From Rhodovulum sp. 12E13 (lineage in GTDB: Bacteria > Pseudomonadota > Alphaproteobacteria > Rhodobacterales > Rhodobacteraceae), in assembly GCF_003340565.1 (NCBI RefSeq), contig NZ_QPLK01000005.1:62001-126000 (forward strand): DNA of 64,000 nucleotides, read 5' to 3'. A model generated the notes under the pieces. The model was not told the origin of the DNA and ran no database searches. It was given only the letters and a program-made list of their open reading frames with translations. The translations under genes were made by a program, and so were the position numbers. Positions 44,726 to 54,386 of the stretch are shown here, piece after piece (position 1 is the first letter of the stretch; each line of letters begins with the position of its first letter).

Positions 44726-45615
44726 GATCGCCCACCCGCGCAGTTGCGAAAGAGCACCACAAGACGCGGCAGCCCCACCGAAACGACTTCGAAGCCTCGC
44801 GGGAGCAGGAAGTTGACGACCTGGGGCAGGGTGCTTTCCTGGCGGACGCCACGCTCGAACCCGAGATCGGCCGAGATGTAGTCGAATTGGTCCAGGATGC
44901 CCTCGGCCCCCGCGAGGACCTCAGGCTCGGCACCCTCGGCTTCCAGCTTCAGAAGCCGGTGACGCCGTCGGGGCACGGCAGCGTCGAGGCGCACGGTCTC
45001 GACTTCGATCGTCCCGGCTGCGCCCTCGATCGGGATCAACGACGAATCGGCCGAATCCACCTTGAGATGGAAGGCCATCGACTCGCCGGTCGTCTGCCAC
45101 AGAGCTTGTTGGCGTGTCTCCGCACTGAGAAGGAAAGGCCGGGCCGATTGGTTGAGACGTGCGGTGAGGGCGTTTTCGGGTGATGGCTCGAAGCTGGTGA
45201 GGTGCACCCGCTTCCCGGTTCTTTCCAGCGCGAGAACGAAATCGCCATCGTAGGCACCGCTCTCGACAACCGAGTCGCCGTCCTCGAAGGGAACCGCGCC
45301 CAGAAGATACTCCTCGAACAATCGGTCGCCTCTGGCTTCGAGACCGTCGACGTAGTAGGTGAGGCGCCCTGGATCCGTAAAACGATGCTCCGCCCCGTCC
45401 TTGACGACGTAGCGTCCCGTGTCGGAATCGAAGAGGACCGAGACGTTCCGGTTCCCATACTCGCGGATGTACCGTGTCGCGCATTCCGCGAAGTCGCTTC
45501 CGCGAAGCCTCGCAAGCGTGACTATGGCACGTCGGTGTCGATTGCGCTTGATGCGATTGGCAATCCGCGTTGTCAGACTTCTCCGCCGCGTGGGCAGGAG
45601 GGCACCTAGAGTCAT
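44722..45615 (-). CDS. FkbM family methyltransferase
   Basis: 297 residues. SAM-binding motif VVESGAYDGDFVLAL at about 116-130, then SFEPSPENALTARLNQS, VRLDAAVPRRRHRLLKLEAEGAEPEVL (FkbM hallmark KxDxEGxE-like with L-E-A-E-G-A-E) and ISADLGFERG. The N-terminal ~95 residues are a basic, non-catalytic extension. FkbM enzymes O-methylate sugars or lipids. The gene starts 3 bp past the glyQ stop and is translationally coupled to the sulfotransferase-like gene. Base usage (more A/T at third positions around 45100-45560) differs from glyQ and glyS, suggesting acquisition by transfer. Confidence 0.85.
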   Translation of the reverse strand: MTLGALLPTRRRSLTTRIANRIKRNRHRRAIVTLARLRGSDFAECATRYIREYGNRNVSVLFDSDTGRYVVKDGAEHRFTDPGRLTYYVDGLEARGDRLFEEYLLGAVPFEDGDSVVESGAYDGDFVLALERTGKRVHLTSFEPSPENALTARLNQSARPFLLSAETRQQALWQTTGESMAFHLKVDSADSSLIPIEGAAGTIEVETVRLDAAVPRRRHRLLKLEAEGAEPEVLAGAEGILDQFDYISADLGFERGVRQESTLPQVVNFLLPRGFEVVSVGLPRLVVLFRNCAGGRS

Positions 45616-45617
45616 CG

Positions 45618-46556
45618 TCACGATCCGCCCTCTGCCTCGAATCCCCCTGCCGCGGTCCGCACGAAGGCGTCGGCGCAGCGTCTGGCCAGCGCGCGCACCC
45701 GACCGATATAGGCCTGCCGCTCGGTGACCGAGATGACGCCCCGCGCGTCGAGCAGGTTGAAGATGTGCGAGGCCTTGATGCACTGGTCGTAGGCCGGGTG
45801 CGCCATGACGATCCGCCGCCCCGTGCGCGGATCGACGTCGGGCGCGTCGAGGATCGCGGCGCACTCCTGCTCGGCCTCCTCGAAGTGGCGCAGGAGCATG
45901 TCGGTGTCGGCCACGTCGAAGTTGAAGCGGCTGTATTCCTCTTCCGTCTGGCGGAAGACGTCTCCGTAGGTCAGCGGGATGCGCGCGCCGGGGTCGTTGA
46001 ACGGCATCTCCATGACATGGTCGATGCCGAGCACATACATCGCCAGCCGCTCCAGCCCGTAGGTCAGCTCGCCCGACACGGGCCGGCAATCGTGCCCGCC
46101 GACCTGCTGGAAGTAGGTGAACTGGCTCACCTCCATCCCGTCGCACCAGACCTCCCAGCCCAGCCCCCACGCGCCGAGCGTGGGGCTTTCCCAGTCGTCC
46201 TCGACGAAGCGGATGTCGTGGAGCGCGAAGTCGATGCCGATCGCGGCGAGCGAGCCCAGGTAGAGCTCCTGCAGGTCGGGCGGCGACGGTTTGATCAGCA
46301 CCTGGAACTGGTAGTAGTGCTGCAGGCGGTTGGGGTTCTCGCCGTAGCGCCCGTCGGTCGGCCGGCGGGAGGGCTGCACGTAGGCCGCCGCCCAGGGCCG
46401 GGTGCCGAGCGAGCGCAGCGTGGTGGCGGGGTGGAACGTGCCCGCGCCCACCTCCATGTCGTAGGGCTGCAGCAGCGCGCAGCCCTGGCCCGCCCAGTAG
46501 GTCTGCAGGCGCAGGACGGCCTCCTGGAAGGAAGCGGGCTTCGAAAGCTCTGGCAT
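45618..46556 (-). CDS. glyQ: Glycyl-tRNA synthetase alpha subunit
   Basis: 312 residues: [33 protein letters not shown]-type start, [58 protein letters not shown], and [12 protein letters not shown] mark the class II alpha subunit with its active site. It activates glycine and cooperates with GlyS. ATG 46556 is the usual start. Followed three bases later by the FkbM gene. Confidence 0.97.
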   Translation of the reverse strand: MPELSKPASFQEAVLRLQTYWAGQGCALLQPYDMEVGAGTFHPATTLRSLGTRPWAAAYVQPSRRPTDGRYGENPNRLQHYYQFQVLIKPSPPDLQELYLGSLAAIGIDFALHDIRFVEDDWESPTLGAWGLGWEVWCDGMEVSQFTYFQQVGGHDCRPVSGELTYGLERLAMYVLGIDHVMEMPFNDPGARIPLTYGDVFRQTEEEYSRFNFDVADTDMLLRHFEEAEQECAAILDAPDVDPRTGRRIVMAHPAYDQCIKASHIFNLLDARGVISVTERQAYIGRVRALARRCADAFVRTAAGGFEAEGGS

Positions 46557-46691
46557 CGGGGTGGCGTCGCTCGGTCCGGTCGCGTCGCGGGTGGTCTAGG
46601 TCTCCCCCACCGGCGGGTCAACCTGTGCGACGGCCGGGCGGAACCCGGACATCCGGCATCGAGCGGGCGCCGCCGTTCCCGCAGGGCCGGC

Positions 46692-46868
46692 TCACTCGGT
46701 GCTCGCGGCCCGGACACTGTCGGAAGCCGGCCACTGCACCGCGAGCACGACCGCGCCAAGGAGCAGCACCGACAGGGCCGACCCCATGGCGGCCCCACGC
46801 ACGAGGCCCCGCGCAAAGTGCCACCGAGAGGATCCGGCCTGTCGCCTGTCGCCGTCGTCCGAGTTCAC
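46692..46868 (-). CDS. Possible 58-residue single-pass membrane protein
   Basis: GTG at 46868 with AAGGGGTGAG upstream opens a 58-codon frame: an acidic/polar N-terminus (NSDDGDRRQ), RWHFARGLVRG, then a clear hydrophobic helix GSALSVLLLGAVVLAVQW and a short tail to TGA. Too short to be sure. Rhodobacterales often carry a small membrane gene upstream of glyQ, which supports it. The rest of 46557-47169 shows no other gene. Confidence 0.4.
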   Translation of the reverse strand: MNSDDGDRRQAGSSRWHFARGLVRGAAMGSALSVLLLGAVVLAVQWPASDSVRAASTE

Positions 46869-47169
46869 CCCGTCTCACCCCTTACGCAACTTCCTGAACA
46901 ATCCCGCCCGCCTGAGCGCCCGGACCCTCTGCCTCGCCCCGAAATGCGGCCGAAATGCGGGAATGCCGGCCACGCCGCGGAAACGATCTGTTCACCAAGC
47001 CCGCCTCCGCGACGCCGTCCGTCACGCCGATGCCGAAAGGTCAGCGCGCGTCCCTAACGGCTCGGTAACGAACTTGTTTCTAGGTGTCCGGCAGATGCGC
47101 TGCGGCGCGGCTCTCGCGCAGCCGGCCCGGCAGCGCCCGATTGACACAAAGAGGACAGGCGTCTCGCCC

Positions 47170-50100
47170 ATGCCGGATTCCGCCGCCCCCACGCTGAGCT
47201 CTCTCACCCTGTCGGACGTCGTCGACATCGCTGGCGGCGACGCGCCGCTCGCCATCACGGTCGCGGCGACCGACGACACCGCGATCGACTACGTGGTGGT
47301 CGAGTTCGATCGCGGCGTCACCGGGCCCGCCAGCCTTGCCGCGTTCGCCTACATCGACGCCACCGCGCAGGAGTGGGCGGCGGGGCCGGTAAGCGCCACG
47401 CTCACCATCGACAGCCGGGCCGGCCCGGGCACGGTCGATGTCGCCCGCGTCTGGGTGTGGGACGAGGCGGGCAACTCGCGTCTCTACAACACCAACGCGC
47501 TCGAACTCCTCGGCTTCGGCACAAGCTTCGAGATCGCGGGGGGCACAAGCGACGTTTTCTTTCCCGAGATCACCGCGCTGTCGCTCACCGACACCGTCGA
47601 TGTGGCGTCGGGGAGCGGCACGCTCACCGCCAGCGTCACCGCCACCGACGATACCGAGGTGGCGGCTGTGGAACTCGTCTTCGACCCGCCTCTCGTCACG
47701 CCCGACGGCCCGCGCCTGAGCGTCATGCTGCGGCCCGAAGGCGCCAGCACGTTCGAAGCCGGGGCGGTGGTGCGCGATTTCACCCTGACCGGCGCCAGCC
47801 TGAACGGGCAGGTCACGCTCGCCGGTGCCCGCGTCTGGGACATCCACGGACGGAGCCTCGCCTACGACGCCGCCGCACTTTCCGACGCGGGGTTCGACAC
47901 GGGCTTTTCCGTAACCGGCGGCACCCCCGATATCCAGCCGCCGGAGCTGACCAATCTCGTTCTGCCCGACACGATCGACGTCTCCGGCGGCGCCGTCACC
48001 TTCCCGGTGGCGCTCTCCGCCACCGACGACAGCGGCATCGCCTGGGCGCAGGTCTATCTCGACCGGGCGCTGCCCGGCGCGGCCTTCCCCTTCATCTCGT
48101 TCTTCATCGCCCCCGATGCCGGCCAGACATGGCGCACCGGCACCGTCGCGCGCGATTTCGCGGTCGCGGGCGACGCCACGCCGGGGCCCGTCGGCATCAC
48201 CTCGGTCCATGTCTACGACACGCTGGGCAACGGCCGCATCTACCAGACGGCCGACCTGATCGGCCTCGGCGCCGATACCTTGTTCTCCCTGGTCGACGGT
48301 CCGGTGGCGGCCGACCTCTCCCTCCGGCCCGAGGTGACCGATGGCGCGGTTGTCCTGTCGCTCGTCAACGACGGGCCGGCCTTCGCCGCCGGCCCGGTCG
48401 ATCTCGACCTCGCCCTGTCGGCCACGGGCATCGGAACGCGAGTGATCGACCTGACGCGCGCCGGCACCATCACGATTGGCGGCGAACGGGTCGGCCCGGT
48501 CGAAGTGCTCGACCTGACCGCGGAGTTCAGCGGCCCATGGGAAACCGGCGAGGCGCTGATCGACATCACCGTGCCGCTGACCGCGGCCGGGCGGATCGAC
48601 CCGCTCTCGGCGCAGGGGGCCGTCGCCGGCAGCTTCGAGGCCGTGACGCTGCCGCCCCCCATCGTTTTCGGCACCGCCGGGGCGGAGGCGGTCACGGGCA
48701 GCGCGGCGTCAGAGGTGCTCTATGGCCTCGCGGGCGACGACACCCTGTCGGGCGGCGCGGGCGACGACACGCTCGCCGGCGGCGACGGCGCGGACACCTT
48801 CGCGATCGGCCGCGACGCCGGCGCCGTCACGGTGGCAGACTTCGTGCCCGGCACCGACCGGCTCGACCTCACCGCCTTCGACAGGGCCGACGCGCTCGCT
48901 GCCCTCTCGGCCACCGGCAGCGGACAGGCCGCTCTTTCGCTTCCCGGCGGGGTCACGGTCGCGTTCGACGGGCTGACGCAGGGCGACATCGGCACCGCCG
49001 ATGCCGTGCTCGCGCCGGAGACCCGCGAGGGCGCGGTGTGGGTCGCGCAACGGGTGACGCTGGGCGCCGACCCCCTCACAGTCTCGCATGGCTGGCGCTT
49101 CGACGCGCCCGTGGCCTTCGCCGGCGCGCCGGGCGAGGCGGGGACCGCACCCGTCGCCGTGCGCATCCACGAGGTCACGCAGACGACCGTCACACTCTCG
49201 CTCGACCGGCCCGCCTATCTGGGCGCGCCACCCACGCCCGAAGAGGTGACGCTCATCGTCGTCGAGGCGGGCGCCCACCGCCTGCCCGACGGCACGCTGG
49301 TGCAGGCCGGCACGCTCGACACCGACCGGACGACGCCCCAGGGCTTCGAGCGCATCGACTATGCCGAGCGCTTCGACACGGCGCCTGCCGCGCTCACCCA
49401 GGTTCAGACGGGAAACGACCCCGACTATGTCTTCACCCGCCAGTCGGGCGCCGACGAGGGAGGCCTCGGCGTCGCGCTGCAAGCGGTCGAGACCGAGCTC
49501 CTCACGCCACGGGGGTCCGAGACGGTGGGTTGGCTCGCCGTCGAGTCCGGTCGGGGCACCGCCCTCGCCCCGGGCGACGCGCCCGCGTCCTTCGAGGCCG
49601 GGCGCACCGGCCCGCTGGCGGGCGAGGCCGCGGCCCGGCACGACTACGCGGCCGCCTTCGACGGCCCGCCGGGCCTCGTCGCGGCGCTCTCGTCCTTCGC
49701 CGGGCCAGATCCGGCCGTTCTGCGCCTGCCGGTGCGCGACGCCGCCGGCTTCACCGCCCGCGCGCAGGAGGATCGGAGCCTTGACCTCGAGACCGGTCAC
49801 GCCCCCGAGACGGTCGATTACCTGGCCCTCGGCCTGCCCGCCGGGCAGGTGGCAGCCACCGGCGGGGTCGCGCGCGCGCCCATCGGCGAGGTGCACCGGC
49901 TGTCGGTGTCGAACATGGAGCAGATCGTCGCCTTCACCCACACCTACGACACCCCGGTGATCGTGGCGCAGGGCGCGGGCTTTGCCGGGCCCGACCCCGT
50001 CACGGTGCGGTTCTCCGACGTGACCGGCACGAGCGCCCGCCTGCGCCTGCAGGAGCCGAACTACCTCGACGGCGGTCACGCCGCCGAGGACGTGACGCTG

Positions 50101-51534
50101 GTGGTGATGGAAGCGGGGCGCCACGAACTGGCCGACGGCACGGTGATCCAGGCCGGCCTGCACTCCACCGGCCGCCTCAGCACCGCTGGCTTCGACGCGG
50201 TGCGCTTCGGCGCGGGCTTCGACGCGCCGCCGGTGCTCCTCTCGACGGTGATGACGCGCAACGGCCCCGACTGGGTGGTCACGCGGCACAAGGATGTCAC
50301 CGAGGCGGGCTTTTCCATCGCCCTGCAGGAGGAGGAAGCGCTGAACGGGGGCGGTCACGCGGTCGAGCAGGTGGGCTGGATGGCGATCGAGGCCGGCGGC
50401 GGCACCTGGTCGGGGATAGACTGGCTGGCCGGCACCGCGACGGGCGTCTCGTCTGCGGGCGCGCGGCACGACTTCGCCACCGCCTTCGACACGGCGCCCG
50501 GCATCGTCGCCAATCTCGCCACGTCCTTCGGCCTCGATCCGGCCATGCCGCGCCTCTCGGGGGTCGACGCCGCGGGCTTCACCGGCTGGGCGCAGGAGGA
50601 ACAGAGCCTCGATACCGAGACAGGGCACCTCGCCGAGCGGCTCGACTACCTCGCCTTCGAGACCTCGGGCACGCTACAGGGCTTCACCCGCGCCCCGGTG
50701 GTCGCCGAGGCGGGCACGGCCGCGGTCAGCGATCAGCCGGTGACCATCGCGCTGTCGCACGCCTTTGCCAATCCGGTCGTCTTCGCTGCCGCCACCACGA
50801 CCAACGGCTGGCAGCCCGCCACCGTGCGCATCGCCGCGCTCACGTCCGACAGCCTGACCCTCGCCATGCAGGAGCCGCTATCGCTCGACGGCACGCATGC
50901 GGCCGAGCAGGTGTCGTGGATGGTGGTCGAGGCCGGGGCCTGGCAGCTGGCCGACGGCACGCGCCTCGAGGTCGGCACCACCACCGTCTCGGCCCGGGGC
51001 GGCGCGGGGATGACCGACGTGACGTTCGCCGCCCCTTTCGACGGGGTACCGCTGACGCTGGCGCAGGTGCAGGAAGTGCCGGGCATCGACTTTCTCGACA
51101 CGCGGCAGACGGGAGCGAGCGCCACGGGCTTCCGCGTCACGCTCGAGGCCGAGGAGGCGCGCAACGGCCTGCCCCAGCCCCCGCAGGAGGTAGGCTGGAT
51201 GGCGATCGACCCCGGCACCGGCCTGTGGGAGGGGCAGGATGGCCTGATCACCTTCGAGGCCGGCACGACCGGGCCGGTGGTGACCGATGCCGGTGCCGAT
51301 CACGCCTTCGACGCCGACTTCGCCGCGCCGCCGCTGCTTCTGTCGCAGATGGTCGGGTTTGCCGGGCCCGACCCCGCGGTCACCCGCGTCGAGGGCCTCG
51401 ACGAAAGCGGTGCGCGCTTCACGGTGCAGGAGGATCAGAGCGCCGACGCCGAGCTCGGGCATGTCGCCGAGACGGTCGGCTATGTCGGCCTGTCCGGCGG
51501 CGGCCTGCTGCTGGGCGAGGCATGGGCGGGCTAG
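47170..51534 (+). CDS. Large RTX-type secreted protein with nine lectin-like repeats
   Basis: 1454 residues, no N-terminal signal, rich in D/G/A/T and lacking Cys, as expected for type I (RTX) export. Residues 1-280 contain three ~120-residue repeats opening LTLSDVVDIAGG, LSLTDTVDVASG and LVLPDTIDVSGG, each with ATDD. About 380-500 is an immunoglobulin-like segment. Residues 514-552 carry RTX calcium repeats (GLAGDDTLSGGAGDDTLAGG). From about 620 to the end there are nine ~90-residue units of pattern F..PP.V-x-GPDP-x-R...QE..LD.GH..E.V.....E.G, resembling H-type lectin domains. Likely a cell-surface or released sugar-binding adhesin. No type I exporter genes in the window. Confidence 0.85.
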   Translation: MPDSAAPTLSSLTLSDVVDIAGGDAPLAITVAATDDTAIDYVVVEFDRGVTGPASLAAFAYIDATAQEWAAGPVSATLTIDSRAGPGTVDVARVWVWDEAGNSRLYNTNALELLGFGTSFEIAGGTSDVFFPEITALSLTDTVDVASGSGTLTASVTATDDTEVAAVELVFDPPLVTPDGPRLSVMLRPEGASTFEAGAVVRDFTLTGASLNGQVTLAGARVWDIHGRSLAYDAAALSDAGFDTGFSVTGGTPDIQPPELTNLVLPDTIDVSGGAVTFPVALSATDDSGIAWAQVYLDRALPGAAFPFISFFIAPDAGQTWRTGTVARDFAVAGDATPGPVGITSVHVYDTLGNGRIYQTADLIGLGADTLFSLVDGPVAADLSLRPEVTDGAVVLSLVNDGPAFAAGPVDLDLALSATGIGTRVIDLTRAGTITIGGERVGPVEVLDLTAEFSGPWETGEALIDITVPLTAAGRIDPLSAQGAVAGSFEAVTLPPPIVFGTAGAEAVTGSAASEVLYGLAGDDTLSGGAGDDTLAGGDGADTFAIGRDAGAVTVADFVPGTDRLDLTAFDRADALAALSATGSGQAALSLPGGVTVAFDGLTQGDIGTADAVLAPETREGAVWVAQRVTLGADPLTVSHGWRFDAPVAFAGAPGEAGTAPVAVRIHEVTQTTVTLSLDRPAYLGAPPTPEEVTLIVVEAGAHRLPDGTLVQAGTLDTDRTTPQGFERIDYAERFDTAPAALTQVQTGNDPDYVFTRQSGADEGGLGVALQAVETELLTPRGSETVGWLAVESGRGTALAPGDAPASFEAGRTGPLAGEAAARHDYAAAFDGPPGLVAALSSFAGPDPAVLRLPVRDAAGFTARAQEDRSLDLETGHAPETVDYLALGLPAGQVAATGGVARAPIGEVHRLSVSNMEQIVAFTHTYDTPVIVAQGAGFAGPDPVTVRFSDVTGTSARLRLQEPNYLDGGHAAEDVTLVVMEAGRHELADGTVIQAGLHSTGRLSTAGFDAVRFGAGFDAPPVLLSTVMTRNGPDWVVTRHKDVTEAGFSIALQEEEALNGGGHAVEQVGWMAIEAGGGTWSGIDWLAGTATGVSSAGARHDFATAFDTAPGIVANLATSFGLDPAMPRLSGVDAAGFTGWAQEEQSLDTETGHLAERLDYLAFETSGTLQGFTRAPVVAEAGTAAVSDQPVTIALSHAFANPVVFAAATTTNGWQPATVRIAALTSDSLTLAMQEPLSLDGTHAAEQVSWMVVEAGAWQLADGTRLEVGTTTVSARGGAGMTDVTFAAPFDGVPLTLAQVQEVPGIDFLDTRQTGASATGFRVTLEAEEARNGLPQPPQEVGWMAIDPGTGLWEGQDGLITFEAGTTGPVVTDAGADHAFDADFAAPPLLLSQMVGFAGPDPAVTRVEGLDESGARFTVQEDQSADAELGHVAETVGYVGLSGGGLLLGEAWAG

Positions 51535-51567
51535 CGACGGGCGGGGCAGGGACGGGCGGGCGCGCGG

Positions 51568-52569
51568 CTAGCCCGCGGGCAGCCCCGGCTCGGGCGCCGC
51601 CGGACCGGGCAGGGGCGGCGCCGGGCTGCCGGCGGCCCGCCGTTCGGGCGAGGCCGCGCCCATCCGCACCGCTTCCTGCCGCGTCTCGGAGGGCAGATCG
51701 GCCGTCTTCGCCACCGGCGGCTCGAGCCTTGGACGCGGGTGCGCGGCCCACGCGGCGACGGTGCGCTGGAACAGCGCCGGCGCCGCCACCATCGGCAGGT
51801 GGCCGCTGTCGATCACCTGCGCCAGCGCCCCCGGCAGACGCCGCGCGAGGGCGAGCTGGTGTTCGGCGGTCACCACCGGGTCGCGCGCCGTAACCGTCAC
51901 CGTCACCGGCACCTGCAGCGCGGCGAAGCTCTCGAGCGTCGCCTGCGCCCTGATCCACACCGCCATGTCGCGCATCGTCTCGGGGCAGCCACTGCGCAAC
52001 TCGTCGCGCACCCGCGCGGGCAGGCCGGTGATGCACTCTCCCGGCGCCAGCGAGCGCGAGAACCACAACTGGAAACGCTCGGCATCCGACAGCCAGTGCT
52101 GATGCAGCAATCGCGCCGAGATCGGCCCGATCAGCGGCACTTCGGTAAAGAGCCGCGTGGCCAGCCCCGCCGCGCGGCCCGCGTCGCCCGCATGCGGCGC
52201 GCCGATCACCATCGCGTCCTGCACCATGTCGGGGTGGTCGCGTGCGATCATCAGCGCGATCAGACCGCCGAGCGAGTGGCCCACCAGGCGCACCCGGCGC
52301 CCGCCCGAGACCAGCCGCAGCACCTCGGCCATGTGGCGCGCGGGCGCGTCGCGGGCATGCATCCCCAGCGAGGCCGGGCGGCGCACCGCGTCGGACCGGT
52401 GGCCAGGCAGCGGGGGCGCGAAGGTCTCGATACCCTGGGCACGCAGGGCGCGGCGTGCCGGCTCCCAGATCGCTGGACTCTCGAACAGGCCGTGCAGAAA
52501 GACGACAGGCGCAGGGGCATCGGAGGGCGTGGCCCGCGCGCCGGTCTCGTCTCCGCATTCATATTCCAT
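51568..52569 (-). CDS. Alpha/beta hydrolase
   Basis: 333 residues: oxyanion region FLHGLFESPAIWEPAR, nucleophile elbow GHSLGGLIALMIA, acid in ARDPVVTAEHQ, catalytic His in SGHLPMVAAP. Substrate unknown; esterase/lipase-like with a mostly helical cap around 150-230. The last ~60 residues are a Pro/Ala-rich tail, and the 12-bp gap to the convergent RTX gene's start is absent, so the genes are tail to tail with 33 bp between. I start at ATG 52569 (MEYECGD); the longer frame to 52698 looks non-coding. Confidence 0.85.
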   Translation of the reverse strand: MEYECGDETGARATPSDAPAPVVFLHGLFESPAIWEPARRALRAQGIETFAPPLPGHRSDAVRRPASLGMHARDAPARHMAEVLRLVSGGRRVRLVGHSLGGLIALMIARDHPDMVQDAMVIGAPHAGDAGRAAGLATRLFTEVPLIGPISARLLHQHWLSDAERFQLWFSRSLAPGECITGLPARVRDELRSGCPETMRDMAVWIRAQATLESFAALQVPVTVTVTARDPVVTAEHQLALARRLPGALAQVIDSGHLPMVAAPALFQRTVAAWAAHPRPRLEPPVAKTADLPSETRQEAVRMGAASPERRAAGSPAPPLPGPAAPEPGLPAG

Positions 52570-52711
52570 GCCGTGTTCAACGTGCCGGACAACGGCCTGT
52601 TCCCGCGACACGGTTGACACCGGCGGCCGAAACGGGTTGCACGAAGCGCGCCCATGGCGCGCCGCGGCCGGCCGCGGCCGCCCCCGGGCGCGCGACAAGG
52701 GAAGCGCGCAC

Positions 52712-53323
52712 GTGACGATTCACCTCCACCAGCGCGACCTGCCCGAGGGGCTCGACCTCGGCCCGGTCGTGGCGATCGACACCGAGGCGATGGGGCTGAT
52801 CCCTCACCGCGACCGCCTGTGCCTCGTCCAGCTTTCGGCCGGCGACGGCGATGCCCATCTCGTGCAGATCGTGCGCGGCCAGACGGCAGCGCCCAACCTC
52901 GCCCGCCTGCTGACCGACCGCGAGCGGCTCAAGCTGTTCCATTACGGACGCTTCGACATCGCGCTGCTCTACCAGGCGCTCGGCGCGCTCGCCGCACCCG
53001 TCTACTGCACCAAGATCGCCTCGAAGCTGGTGCGCACCTACACCGACCGGCACGGGCTGAAGAACCTCTGCCATGAGTTGCTCGACATCGACCTCAGCAA
53101 GCAGCAGCAGACCTCCGACTGGGGCGCCGACACGCTGAGCGAGGCGCAGCAGGCCTATGCCGCCTCCGATGTCCTCTACCTGCACCGTCTGCGCGAGGAA
53201 CTCGACAAACGGCTCGCCCGCGAGGGGCGGACGGATCTGGCTCAGGCCTGCTTCGAGTTCCTGCCGACGCGCGCCCGGCTCGACCTCGCAGGCTGGCCAG
53301 AGACCGACATCTTCTCGCACTGA
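52712..53323 (+). CDS. Ribonuclease D-like 3'-5' exonuclease (DEDDy)
   Basis: 203 residues, the exonuclease domain only: VVAIDTEAMGL (first Asp-Glu), FHYGRFDIALLYQ (Asp), YCTKIASKLVRTYTDRHGLKNL, and QQAYAASDVLYLHRL (Tyr and final Asp of DEDDy). Full-length RNase D has HRDC domains that are missing; many alphaproteobacteria have this short form. It would trim RNA 3' ends. The start is GTG 52712 after ACAAGGGAAG. First of the plus-strand run leading to kdsD and the lpt genes. Confidence 0.92.
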   Translation: MTIHLHQRDLPEGLDLGPVVAIDTEAMGLIPHRDRLCLVQLSAGDGDAHLVQIVRGQTAAPNLARLLTDRERLKLFHYGRFDIALLYQALGALAAPVYCTKIASKLVRTYTDRHGLKNLCHELLDIDLSKQQQTSDWGADTLSEAQQAYAASDVLYLHRLREELDKRLAREGRTDLAQACFEFLPTRARLDLAGWPETDIFSH

Positions 53324-53344
53324 CGCGAGCGAGCGCCGACGCCG

Positions 53345-54379
53345 ATGGACACGCCCGAGCCCCCCCACGCAGAGCAGCCCGACCCGGCCACCCTGCTCGC
53401 TACCGGCCGGCGGGTGGTGCAGCGCGAGGCGACGGCGCTGACCGCGCTCGGAGAGGCGCTCGGGGAAACGCTCGGGCCATCGCTCGGGCCATCGCTCGGG
53501 GGCGCCTTCGTCGAGGCCGCGCGGCTGATCCTCGCCGAACGGGGCCGCGTGATCGTCTCGGGCATGGGCAAGTCGGGCCACATCGCGCGCAAGGTGGCCG
53601 CCACGCTCGCCTCCACGGGCACGCCCGCCCATTTCGTCCACCCCGCCGAGGCGAGCCACGGCGACCTCGGCATGATGACGCGGGGCGACGTGGCGCTGCT
53701 GCTGTCCAATTCCGGCGAGACGCCGGAACTGGCCGACATGATCGCCTACACCCGGCGCTTCGGCATCCCGCTGATCGGTGTCGCGGGGCGCGCGGGCTCG
53801 ACCCTGCTGACGCGGGCCGACGTGGCGCTCCTGCTGCCCACGGTCGAGGAGGCCTGCGGCACCGGCGTCGTGCCCACCACATCGACCACCATGACGCTTG
53901 CGCTGGGCGACGCGCTGGCGGTGGCGCTGATGGAGCACCGCCGCTTCACCCCCGAGATGTTCCGCGACTACCACCCCGGCGGGCGCCTCGGCGCGCGGCT
54001 CGCGCGCGTGGCCGACCTGATGCATACGGGGCAGGCGCTGCCGCTGGTGACCGAGGATACCGCGATGGGCGAGGCCCTTGTGCAGATGTCGGCCAAAGGC
54101 TTCGGCGTGGTGGGCGTGACCGACCCCGAGGGGCGACTGACCGGCATCGTCACCGACGGCGACCTCAGGCGGCACCTCGACGGGCTGCTCGAGTGCACCG
54201 CCGCCGAAGTGATGACGCGCGCACCCCGCACCATCTCGCCGCAGGCGCTGGCCGAGGAGGCCGTGGCGCAGATGAACGCCCGCAAGATCACCTGTCTCTT
54301 CGCCGTCGCCCCGGGCGGCGACGGGCGGCCCGAGGGCATGATTCACATCCACGACTGCCTGCGCGCCGGCGTGGTATGA
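53345..54379 (+). CDS. kdsD: Arabinose-5-phosphate isomerase (KdsD/KpsF/GutQ family)
   Basis: 344 residues: SIS sugar-isomerase domain (about 55-200; VIVSGMGKSGHIARKVAATL, FVHPAEASHGDLGM with the active-site His, LLLSNSGETPELADMI) and a pair of CBS domains (about 220-340; VADLMHTG..., EVMTRAPRTI). It interconverts D-ribulose 5-phosphate and D-arabinose 5-phosphate, the entry into KDO synthesis for lipopolysaccharide, consistent with the lpt genes downstream. The N-terminal ~50 residues carry a small tandem LGPSLGPSLGG coded by a 12-bp repeat. Confidence 0.94.
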   Translation: MDTPEPPHAEQPDPATLLATGRRVVQREATALTALGEALGETLGPSLGPSLGGAFVEAARLILAERGRVIVSGMGKSGHIARKVAATLASTGTPAHFVHPAEASHGDLGMMTRGDVALLLSNSGETPELADMIAYTRRFGIPLIGVAGRAGSTLLTRADVALLLPTVEEACGTGVVPTTSTTMTLALGDALAVALMEHRRFTPEMFRDYHPGGRLGARLARVADLMHTGQALPLVTEDTAMGEALVQMSAKGFGVVGVTDPEGRLTGIVTDGDLRRHLDGLLECTAAEVMTRAPRTISPQALAEEAVAQMNARKITCLFAVAPGGDGRPEGMIHIHDCLRAGVV

Positions 54380-54386
54380 GCGGGGC

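Noticed and set aside
46699-47169. Extending the RTX protein start upstream to 46699
   Set aside because: The upstream part is Arg/Pro-rich without domain features; ATG 47170 is where the first repeat begins.
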